A stretch of DNA of 13,303 bases, from the NCBI GenBank assembly GCA_964582065.1, contig CAZOQG010000049.1, positions 1-13,303 of the forward strand. Reading direction: 5' to 3'. Position numbers and translations under genes: made by a program. The notes beneath the pieces are model-generated. The model was not told the DNA's origin and did no database searches. It worked only from the letters and a program-made list of their open reading frames with translations. The stretch is from JACNFS01 sp964582065 (GTDB taxonomy: Bacteria; Chloroflexota; Dehalococcoidia; GIF9; UBA5629). Shown in pieces: positions 5,858-12,156 of this stretch. Each line of letters opens with the position of its first letter. The first letter of the stretch is position 1.

Positions 5858-6910
5858 ATGAATTTGCCCTGCGGTACCCGTAATTTTGACTATGCCAGAG
5901 ACATGGCTGTTCTGCGAACGAGGACGCACTGGGCGCTGCTTGTTGTCCTGTTGGTTGTTGTCTTTACTGCTCCGCTGTACTTGAGCAACTACTGGCTAGG
6001 TGTAGCCAACCTGATTGGCATTACCATAATTGCCGCCATTGGATTGAATATCCTCATCGGATACTGCGGACAGTTGTCTATCGGTCATGCTGGCTTCATG
6101 GCCGTGGGGGCCTATACCACAGCCGTTCTGACCAATAAGCTTGGCTTCCCCTTTCTGGCCGGGCTAATCTGCTCTGGTTTCAGCGCCGGGCTTATCGGGC
6201 TTATTTTCGGTATTCCTTCGGTGCGGGTTAAGGGCTTTTATCTAGCAATTACAACTATTGCTGCCCAGTTTATTATTATCTGGATTATTAACCACTGGAG
6301 CAGTGTAACCGGAGGCTTTGTTGGAATTAGCGTTCCCTACGCCTCAATTGGAGGTATTGAGTTCAAACATGATGCCAGCCAGTTCTACCTGATTACGAGC
6401 ATCACGGCAGTCTGCATACTGTTCGCCAAGAATCTGGCGAGGGGAAGAATAGGCAGAGCCTTCATCGCCGTCAGAGACAACGACCTGGCCGCTGAGGTAA
6501 TGGGGATTAATCTCCTTTACTATAAGCTTCTTGCCTTCTTTATCGGCTGCTTCCTTGCCGGGATAGCCGGTTCACTGTTCGCTCACTGGACTGGCTTCTT
6601 GAATGCCGAGAACTTCACCCTCACCGATTCTATACTGTATATAGGCATGGTGATTGTCGGAGGACTGGGAACTACCATCGGCCCTATTTTAGGCGTGGTT
6701 CTTATTCGTCTACTGCAACAAGGCATAATGTATATTTCTCCGTTACTGGAAAGTACTTTTCCTGCAATACCAGCGGGCTTTACCAGCGGTATAGGCCCAA
6801 TGGTCTTTGGGCTGGTAATTGTCCTGTTTCTAATACTGGAGCCGCGGGGGCTGGCCCATCGTTGGACTTTATTCAAGGCTGCTTATCGCCTGTGGCCATT
6901 CTCGTATTAA
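5858..6910 (+). CDS. livM: LIV-type ABC transporter permease (LivM family)
   Basis: The second membrane subunit of the importer, 350 aa with about nine to ten hydrophobic segments. It begins with a PCGTRNFDYARDMAVLRTR stretch (residues 4-22), common in LivM proteins of ligase-linked operons. The family motif GQLSIGHAGFMAVGAY is at 71-86. The ATPase-coupling loop GRIGRAFIAVRDNDLAAEVMGI is at 196-217. Translation is likely coupled to livH, with a 4-nt gap and GAGAGGAT upstream. A 70-nt gap with two strong Shine-Dalgarno sequences separates it from the binding-protein gene. Confidence 0.93.
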   Translation: MNLPCGTRNFDYARDMAVLRTRTHWALLVVLLVVVFTAPLYLSNYWLGVANLIGITIIAAIGLNILIGYCGQLSIGHAGFMAVGAYTTAVLTNKLGFPFLAGLICSGFSAGLIGLIFGIPSVRVKGFYLAITTIAAQFIIIWIINHWSSVTGGFVGISVPYASIGGIEFKHDASQFYLITSITAVCILFAKNLARGRIGRAFIAVRDNDLAAEVMGINLLYYKLLAFFIGCFLAGIAGSLFAHWTGFLNAENFTLTDSILYIGMVIVGGLGTTIGPILGVVLIRLLQQGIMYISPLLESTFPAIPAGFTSGIGPMVFGLVIVLFLILEPRGLAHRWTLFKAAYRLWPFSY

Positions 6911-6913
6911 ATG

Positions 6914-6932
6914 AGGAGGTATAGAGATGTAG
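6914..6932 (+). promoter_or_regulatory. Shine-Dalgarno followed by a start-stop (ATG TAG)
   Basis: AGGAGG (6914-6919) lies 7 nt before ATG (6927-6929), which is followed at once by TAG (6930-6932). This is a well-formed initiation site with no coding frame. It lies in the gap before the binding-protein gene. It may be a relic, or a minimal ORF that holds ribosomes; its function is not shown. Confidence 0.5.
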
Positions 6933-6980
6933 TGTTTCGAAATAGTCTTAAATGGTCAAAATTTTTTAAGGAGGGACTAA

Positions 6981-8246
6981 GTGACAAGAAAAACATTGAC
7001 AGTAGCTGTGATTTTATGTCTGTCATTGGTAGTGGCGATGTTACCCTTCGCCAGTGCCTGTGCGCCTAAATCTCAGCCAGCGAAGGTGCTCAAGGTTGGT
7101 ATGATGAACCCTACTACAGGCCCTGCGGCTGAGAAGGGAAGCGTGATGACTCATGCCAATCTCGATGCCATCAAATACGTGAATGATGAGCTCGGTGGTG
7201 TTGGAGGGTACCTTATAGAACCCCTGCCGTTAGACAGTAGATACGATGCTACACAGGCAGTTACCATTGTCAAAAGGTTTATGGACGAGGGATGTCTGCT
7301 GTTTACCACTGCGTCATCCAAAGAGATGTCGGCAGCAATGGAATCAGCTAACCGCGAGGGGTTTCCTGGCATAGCCTGTTTCAGCTCCCCCGTTCTGTAT
7401 CGTCCGCCGATGCATATCTATGGTCAGACGCCTGACTACGGTGATGATGCTTTAGCCTTCGCCAACTTCTATATGAAGAACATCTGGAAGGGGCAGGGCA
7501 AGCCAAAATTCGCTCTGCACTTGCTCAACAATCCTACCGGTTACGGGGCTCGGGATGCCTTTCGGGCTAGGGCTGATGAATTAGGGATTGAGATCGTCTC
7601 TACTGACGAGCATGCTGCGACTACAATCTCCGAGATGGAGTCACTAACTCGTATTAAGGAGAAACAGCCAGATGTGTTGTTCATCTCCAGCACGCCGGCG
7701 CCTACCGCAGTCATTATCAAAAATGCCAAAGACCTTGGTATGTATCCGGGCGTAACCATCGGATGTGCCCATGCCAGTTTTACCAAGAAATTGATTGACT
7801 TGGCTGGGGCTGACGTTGTTGAGGGCGTTTATGGCGCGTTTCCTACAGTGCTGTGGGGTGAGGATGTGCCGGGCATGGCCAAGATGACGGAATACTGCCA
7901 AAAGCTACATTCTGACGACTACGAGAATATGGACTATATTACCTCCTGGGCGCAAAGCCTGATCGTGGCCAAGATTCTGGAGCTGGCGGTGGGGGATGCC
8001 GGCTATGATGTGCTGTCCAAGGGAGATATGGCAGCGTGGCGAGATGTCGAAGCCCAGGGTATCCAGAAGCTGAAGGGGTATGATGTCGGTGGTTTGCAAG
8101 GGCCGGTGAGCTACACTGCGGGAGACAACAGGCTTACCAAATATAATCGCGTCTACCGAATAGTAGACGGCAAAATAGCCGACCCAAGTGAGTGGGTCGA
8201 AGCACCCTTGATAAAGTATGAAGATTTTGAATGGTTTGGTAAGTAG
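6981..8246 (+). CDS. LIV-type ABC transporter substrate-binding lipoprotein
   Basis: The extracytoplasmic solute receptor of the importer, 421 aa, of the periplasmic-binding-protein type I (LivK-like) fold. It starts at GTG 6981 with a strong AAGGAGGG (6968-6975). The N-terminus has a basic MTRK, a hydrophobic core, and LPFASAC at 21-27. Cys27 is a plausible lipidation site, although Ala at -3 makes the lipobox non-canonical. The mature part begins with KVGMMNPTTGPAAEKG, the ligand-binding edge of the first lobe, and continues with FTTASSKEMSAAMESANREG, typical of the family. It sits between livM and livF. A GC hairpin just after its stop may stabilise the upstream mRNA, giving more binding protein than ATPase. 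The ligand cannot be read from the sequence. Confidence 0.9.
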   Translation: MTRKTLTVAVILCLSLVVAMLPFASACAPKSQPAKVLKVGMMNPTTGPAAEKGSVMTHANLDAIKYVNDELGGVGGYLIEPLPLDSRYDATQAVTIVKRFMDEGCLLFTTASSKEMSAAMESANREGFPGIACFSSPVLYRPPMHIYGQTPDYGDDALAFANFYMKNIWKGQGKPKFALHLLNNPTGYGARDAFRARADELGIEIVSTDEHAATTISEMESLTRIKEKQPDVLFISSTPAPTAVIIKNAKDLGMYPGVTIGCAHASFTKKLIDLAGADVVEGVYGAFPTVLWGEDVPGMAKMTEYCQKLHSDDYENMDYITSWAQSLIVAKILELAVGDAGYDVLSKGDMAAWRDVEAQGIQKLKGYDVGGLQGPVSYTAGDNRLTKYNRVYRIVDGKIADPSEWVEAPLIKYEDFEWFGK

Positions 8247-8261
8247 CAGTAAGTGAAAGTA

Positions 8262-8288
8262 GGGGCCTCCGCCCAAGGCGGAGGCCCC
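8262..8288 (+). repeat. GC-rich perfect hairpin between binding-protein and livF genes
   Basis: Left arm GGGGCCTCCGCC (8262-8273), loop CAA, right arm GGCGGAGGCCCC (8277-8288): 12 perfect pairs. No T tract follows, so it is not a standard terminator. It may block 3' exonucleases or act as a partial processing site. Confidence 0.85.
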
Positions 8289-8306
8289 ATCGAGGCCAGA
8301 GTTAGC

Positions 8307-9098
8307 ATGCTTAAGTTGAACAACATTGAGGTTGTCTATCTCAATGTGATTAGAGTAGTGCATGGCATTTCCATTGGTGTGGAAGATGGTTCTGTCGTTG
8401 CTCTCCTTGGGGCTAACGGAGCGGGCAAGACTACTACCCTCAAGGCAATATCCGGCCTGCTTCGAGTTGAGGAAGGGGAGGTAACTGATGGCAGTATCGA
8501 ATGGAACGGCGTGCGAGTAGATAATAAAAGCGCCGTGGAGATAGGCAAGCTGGGCATAGTCCAGGCATTGGAGGGGCGAAGAGTCTTCGGGCACCTCAGT
8601 ACAGAGGAGAACTTGCTGGTGGGTGCTCACAACCGAAAAGAGCGCCATGCCACCAGGGAAGACCTGAGCATGGTTTATGATTACTTCACACGGCTCAAGC
8701 ATCTCCGGCACAACGTCGCTGGTTACCTCTCCGGTGGTGAGCAACAGATGCTGGTCATCGGCAGAGCCATGATGGCCGCTCCCAAGCTCATGATGCTGGA
8801 TGAACCCTCGCTGGGTCTGGCGCCGATGCTGGTGGAAGAAATATACGACATCATAAAGCGATTTAATACCGAGAAAGAAACATCGGTTCTGCTTGTGGAA
8901 CAGAATGTCAGAATTGCCCTCAATATCGCCCACTACGGTTATGTCATGGAGAATGGACGGGTTGTTCTTGATGGTAGTGCCGACTTCCTCAGAAACAATG
9001 AGGATGTGAAGGAGTTTTACATGGGGCTATCGGCAGTGGGCGCTAAGAAGAGCTACCGCTCAGTTAAACATTATAAGAGACGGAAGAGATGGCTGTAG
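8307..9098 (+). CDS. livF: LIV-type ABC transporter ATP-binding protein (LivF family)
   Basis: A cytoplasmic ATPase subunit powering the importer. ATG 8307 (263 aa) is chosen because the family begins with a M-L-x-L-x-x-I-x-V strand. A GTG at 8253 would add 18 residues encoded by the hairpin and is unlikely to be used. Motifs are Walker A GANGAGKT (35-42), signature YLSGGEQQ (140-147), and Walker B LMMLDEPSLGLAP (161-173). LLVEQN (196-200 region) is the LivF-type version of the switch segment. A basic C-terminal tail (SVKHYKRRKRWL) is longer than in classical LivF and is seen in ligase-linked operons. It is the last + strand gene of the operon; its partner LivG is encoded convergently about 400 nt further on. 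Confidence 0.92.
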   Translation: MLKLNNIEVVYLNVIRVVHGISIGVEDGSVVALLGANGAGKTTTLKAISGLLRVEEGEVTDGSIEWNGVRVDNKSAVEIGKLGIVQALEGRRVFGHLSTEENLLVGAHNRKERHATREDLSMVYDYFTRLKHLRHNVAGYLSGGEQQMLVIGRAMMAAPKLMMLDEPSLGLAPMLVEEIYDIIKRFNTEKETSVLLVEQNVRIALNIAHYGYVMENGRVVLDGSADFLRNNEDVKEFYMGLSAVGAKKSYRSVKHYKRRKRWL

Positions 9099-9120
9099 CG
9101 TTGGAATGTAAGAGTCAAAG

Positions 9121-9474
9121 ATGAAAATGCAAAATGACAAGCCAAAATTCAAAGAGGAGTTTAAGGGACGAGTTCACAAGTTTGCGCTGGACATTATCAT
9201 ATTTGTTGAACAATTGCCAAGAGGACAGATTTCGAGTGTTATCAGTGACCAGTTGTTACGGAGCGCTGCCAGCTTTGGAGCCAATGTAGTTGAAGCACAA
9301 GGTGCAGGGTCAAAGAAGGACTACACGAACTTCTTTACATATGCGTTGAAATCAGCTAACGAGATAAAGCTTTGCTCGGGTCTTCTCTGGGATTCGCGTA
9401 AAGCTGAAACAGAAGTAACTGAACTCGCCAATATACTTGCCACAAGCATTCCAACTCTAAAAGGCAAGAAATGA
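9121..9474 (+). CDS. Four-helix bundle protein, S23/bAvd (23S rRNA intervening-sequence protein) family
   Basis: A 117-aa, mostly helical, charged protein. The order of motifs fits the S23/bAvd four-helix family: an early F-K-x-x-V-x-x-F-A-L-D-I segment, then QLLRSAASFGANVVEAQGAGSKKDY (roughly residues 44-68), then an ALKSANEIKL segment. Members are encoded in intervening sequences of some 23S rRNA genes, as accessory proteins of diversity-generating retroelements, and as scattered stand-alone genes of unknown role. No reverse transcriptase or rRNA is present here, so this is the stand-alone type. It sits between the convergent livF and livG genes, with A-rich sequence on both sides made of shared short words. 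It was probably acquired by insertion. No promoter or good ribosome binding site is evident. Confidence 0.85.
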   Translation: MKMQNDKPKFKEEFKGRVHKFALDIIIFVEQLPRGQISSVISDQLLRSAASFGANVVEAQGAGSKKDYTNFFTYALKSANEIKLCSGLLWDSRKAETEVTELANILATSIPTLKGKK

Positions 9475-9500
9475 GATTCTCTGCATTTTAATCTGTCATT

Positions 9501-10358
9501 TTAACTTTTGGCTTTTGACTTCTCAGTTAGGTCTCCCTTCCCAAGATAGGCTGATATAACATCAGGGTTGGTCTTAATCTCCTCGGGTGTGCCTTCAGCA
9601 ATCTTGCGCCCGAAGTCGAGAACCACAATCCTATCGGCTATATCCATGACTACCCCCATATCGTGCTCGACCAGGACGATACAACTGACTCCATCCCTCA
9701 GAATAGGCGTTTCTGGATATGTTGCCCCCTGTCCCTCAAATATGTCGATAATAAACCTGGCAATATCCTCTTTCTCTTCCAGGTTCATTCCTGCCATGGG
9801 TTCATCGAGGAGCAGGACTTTCGGCTCCAGCGCCAGGGCTCTGCCCAATTCAACCCTCTTTCGCATTCCATAAGGGAGGGAACCAACGACTTTTTTTCTA
9901 ATTGGCTCTATTTCAAGGAAGTCGATAATATCCTCGACTGCCTTACGGTGTTCGATTTCTTCCTTGTGAGCCCAGCCGAAGTATAGAGCGGTGCTGAGGG
10001 TGTTCTGCTTCATAAGGACGTGTCTGGCAGCCATGAGATTGTCCAGAGTGCTTAGGCCGGCATATAGCTCGATATTCTGGAAGGTTCGGGCTATGCCGAG
10101 TTGAGCTATCTTGTCGGGACGAATTCGAGTAATGCTTTGGCCTTGGTAATATATTTCACCCTTCTGTGGCTTGTAAAAGCCGTTGATGCAGTTAAGGATG
10201 CAGGTCTTGCCAGCGCCATTTGGCCCAATGATAGCCAGTATCTCCCTATCCTTTATGTCCAGGCCGACGTCTATGAGGGCTCTCACACCGCCAAACGAGA
10301 GCGAGAGACTCTCAATTTGCATCTTTACCTGGTTTTCAGTCTCTATCGTCTGTTGCAT
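9501..10358 (-). CDS. livG: LIV-type ABC transporter ATP-binding protein (LivG family)
   Basis: The second ATPase of a LIV-type importer, most likely the partner of the LivH/LivM/LivF set across the convergent junction. From ATG 10358 it has 285 aa. An internal ATG at 10322 (273 aa, CAGGT just upstream) fits the family start MQIESLSLSFGGVRAL better and may be the true start. Motifs are Walker A GPNGAGKT (45-52), a degenerate signature SLPYGMRKRVEL (160-171), Walker B VLLLDEPMAGMN (181-192), and the switch His in LVEHDMGVVMD (His232). An extra loop of about 15 residues (GATYPETPILRDGVS) precedes the switch strand. The C-terminal tail EKSKAKS is encoded in the A-rich sequence bordering the four-helix gene and may derive from that insertion. 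Confidence 0.92.
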   Translation of the reverse strand: MQQTIETENQVKMQIESLSLSFGGVRALIDVGLDIKDREILAIIGPNGAGKTCILNCINGFYKPQKGEIYYQGQSITRIRPDKIAQLGIARTFQNIELYAGLSTLDNLMAARHVLMKQNTLSTALYFGWAHKEEIEHRKAVEDIIDFLEIEPIRKKVVGSLPYGMRKRVELGRALALEPKVLLLDEPMAGMNLEEKEDIARFIIDIFEGQGATYPETPILRDGVSCIVLVEHDMGVVMDIADRIVVLDFGRKIAEGTPEEIKTNPDVISAYLGKGDLTEKSKAKS

Positions 10359-10435
10359 GGCAATGAGTTTCAGTTATTGTTATCTACCCCTTTGCTACGT
10401 TTATGCGGACTCAGCCGCAATCTACCATTCTGGCC

Positions 10436-10464
10436 ATATTATCATTACCCAACGCATAATTCAA
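10436..10464 (-). promoter_or_regulatory. Possible promoter for livG
   Basis: On the minus strand, TTGAAT (10464-10459) and TAATAT (10441-10436) are 17 nt apart, with an overlapping GATAAT at 15 nt. Both boxes match the consensus in four of six positions. The placement suits a start about 70-100 nt upstream of livG. Confidence 0.35.
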
Positions 10465-10543
10465 ACCTCTTGATAGAACATGCAGTGTGAGGCTCTAGCC
10501 TCGCCTTCTGGCCTTGCATTTAAATGGTGGTAGGTGCATTACA

Positions 10544-10572
10544 TTGATTTTGCTCCCGATTTCCAATACAAT
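10544..10572 (+). promoter_or_regulatory. Promoter of the 251-aa barrel-like gene
   Basis: TTGATT (10544-10549), 17 nt, then TACAAT (10567-10572, five of six). A start near 10579 leaves a 50-nt leader before ATG 10630. It also argues against the longer in-frame start at 10534. The rest of the 271-nt divergent gap (10359-10629) shows no further gene. Confidence 0.55.
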
Positions 10573-10629
10573 AGTCTCGCAATCGGATGTGTTGACCCAA
10601 ACCCGAAGTGCGCCGAAAAGCGAGGCAAG

Positions 10630-11385
10630 ATGAGTAGGTTTAGTGACAAGTTACAGAGTATCTACCGAGGTTCCACGCCGTCTATTGGCTTCCGTAGGTC
10701 CGCTGGGGCGGAAAATCCTCCGCTGTTGATTATTGCTAGGCTAAGTAAGCCGACTGTCAAAGAGGCTAGAGCGATGGCTGGTGCTGACATAGATGCTGGC
10801 ATCATCAGCAGCGAGGGGGTAGATGTCGTGAGCTTGGGAAAGTTGGCTACGACGATGGGTGACATTCCTCTGGGGTTATTCTTGGAAGGTGCCAACCAGG
10901 AAGAGATTGTCGAATTCGCTGATTCAGGTTGTGATTTTGTAGTTTTTGGTTTGAAGACGCCGCTGAAGGCAGTGAAGAAGGAAGGAATAGGCAAGATTCT
11001 TCAAATAGAGCCTTCGCTGGATCATGGTTTGGCTAGAGCCATAAATGAACTGGACCTACCGGTTGACGGCGTGCTTGTTACCGGGGAAGAACCTTCACTT
11101 ACCGTTGAGCGTTTGCTTGTTTATCAGCGCTTTGGTGAATTGCTGGATAGGCCGTTATTGGTAACTTTGGGTTCGTCGGTGACCAGTGGTGAGCTCAGTA
11201 GCTTATACGAAGCTGGGGTTAATGGGGTGGTGCTGCCGGAGGGGCTGCCACCGGAGGCGCTTACTGAGCTGAGGAAAACCATTGACAGTTTACCCAAGAG
11301 GGTTAAGCGGAAAGCTAAAGGTGCTGCAGTGCTTCCGCAGGTTGCCGGGGAACTGGAGACTGAGGAGGAAGAAGAGGAGATTTAG
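10630..11385 (+). CDS. Conserved-looking protein of unknown function, probable TIM-barrel fold
   Basis: Not recognised as a named enzyme. ATG 10630 (251 aa) follows GCGAGG (10620-10625). The upstream in-frame extension to 10534 overlaps the promoter and reads as non-coding. The sequence alternates strands and helices in a barrel-like rhythm: PLLIIARL (31-38), DAGIISSEG (55-63), DIPLGLFLEG (78-87), DFVVFGLK (102-109), VDGVLVTGEE (145-154), RPLLVTLGSSVT (174-185) and VNGVVLPEG (197-205). The last two resemble the phosphate-binding end of a beta/alpha barrel. A linker of basic residues (KRVKRKAKG) leads to an acidic tail with six consecutive Glu. It has no signal peptide. It stands alone between livG and a LysE-type exporter. 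Confidence 0.75.
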   Translation: MSRFSDKLQSIYRGSTPSIGFRRSAGAENPPLLIIARLSKPTVKEARAMAGADIDAGIISSEGVDVVSLGKLATTMGDIPLGLFLEGANQEEIVEFADSGCDFVVFGLKTPLKAVKKEGIGKILQIEPSLDHGLARAINELDLPVDGVLVTGEEPSLTVERLLVYQRFGELLDRPLLVTLGSSVTSGELSSLYEAGVNGVVLPEGLPPEALTELRKTIDSLPKRVKRKAKGAAVLPQVAGELETEEEEEEI

Positions 11386-11411
11386 GCGGCTCCCTGCTGC
11401 TACGTTCAGGT

Positions 11412-11446
11412 AATGCCAGCTCAGGGGCATTGAAAGCATATATGCT
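11412..11446. repeat. Short inverted repeats in the gap before the exporter gene
   Basis: AATGCC (11412-11417) and GGCATT (11426-11431) can form a 6-bp stem with an 8-nt loop. AGCATATATGCT (11435-11446) is a perfect 12-bp palindrome. There is no T tract. They may be an operator or nothing. Confidence 0.35.
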
Positions 11447-11516
11447 GTGATCAATAGAGCCGACTGGCGAATACCTGACCACCAAATGGAAGCTTCGGTC
11501 GTCCTTAGTCCTGAGC

Positions 11517-11522
11517 TATACT
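11517..11522 (+). promoter_or_regulatory. Possible -10 box for a leaderless exporter transcript
   Basis: TATACT (five of six) ends 7 nt before ATG 11530. The -35 region 17 nt upstream (TTCGGT) is poor. Confidence 0.3.
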
Positions 11523-11529
11523 GTAGACG

Positions 11530-12144
11530 ATGACAACGAGCCTCGGCTTATTCTTACTTTCGGCCGCGGGTATATCTCTTTCTGGGGTTATGTTGCCCGG
11601 GCCACTTACCGCAGCTACCATAACCAAGGGGTACCGGGATAAGAACGCTGGTATCTCGATAGCCCTGGGACACGCGGTTATCGAGTTGCCCCTAATGGCG
11701 CTGATTTATTTCGGTTTTGCTCATTTCTTTGCTTCTCCAGAGGCCAAGAAAATCATCGGTCTGGCTGGCGGCCTGATGCTGATTTTCATGGGAGGAATGG
11801 TGTTCCGAGCTACTAGAAAGGCTGCGGGAGAGGCTGCTGATTTGCCATACGGCTCTTTCATCACCGGAGTGATAATGACCGGAGCTAACCCTTATTTCTT
11901 CCTATGGTGGGGAACTATTGGAGTAGCCCTAATAGCCACTGCTGCAGAGTTTGGGATCTGGGCTTTGCTTCTTTTCGCTGTGGTGCACTGGTCGTGTGAC
12001 TTGGTTTGGGAGCAGTTTGTATCAATGAGTGTGTTCAGGACAAGGCATTTGTGGACACAGAAAGTTCAGAGGAATGTTTTCGGGATTTGTGCTCTGGTTC
12101 TGGTTGGCTTTGGCGTCTGGTTTTGTTTTTCCGTTTTCCTGTAG
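11530..12144 (+). CDS. LysE/RhtB-family amino acid exporter
   Basis: An inner-membrane translocator of the LysE superfamily, which exports amino acids or related small solutes. Its 204 aa form about six hydrophobic segments. The family signature SGVMLPGPLTAATITKGYRDKNAG lies at residues 18-41, including the PGP motif at 23-25, and is followed by ALGHAVIELPL. No Shine-Dalgarno is visible ahead of ATG 11530. A TATACT at 11517-11522 would place the transcript start at or one nt before the ATG, so the mRNA could be leaderless. The gene ends 12 nt before the convergent GuaB3-type gene. Substrate is unknown; the 144-nt gap before it shows only short inverted repeats. Confidence 0.87.
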   Translation: MTTSLGLFLLSAAGISLSGVMLPGPLTAATITKGYRDKNAGISIALGHAVIELPLMALIYFGFAHFFASPEAKKIIGLAGGLMLIFMGGMVFRATRKAAGEAADLPYGSFITGVIMTGANPYFFLWWGTIGVALIATAAEFGIWALLLFAVVHWSCDLVWEQFVSMSVFRTRHLWTQKVQRNVFGICALVLVGFGVWFCFSVFL

Positions 12145-12156
12145 GTGGTTCCCGGT

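Noticed and set aside
8253..8306. An 18-residue N-terminal extension of LivF from GTG 8253
   Set aside because: The extension is encoded by the GC hairpin, and homologous LivF proteins start at the equivalent of ATG 8307.
7905..8933. A 342-codon open frame on the minus strand across the binding-protein and livF genes
   Set aside because: It lies antisense to two confidently assigned genes, has no recognisable motif and no ribosome binding site, and spans the hairpin between them. It is a shadow of codon bias.
9121..9474. Diversity-generating retroelement accessory (Avd) gene
   Set aside because: No reverse transcriptase, template repeat or variable repeat is present nearby, so only the family-level four-helix call is supported.
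10534..10629. A 32-residue N-terminal extension of the barrel-like protein
   Set aside because: It overlaps a good promoter (10544-10572) and lacks a ribosome binding site, whereas ATG 10630 has GCGAGG in place.
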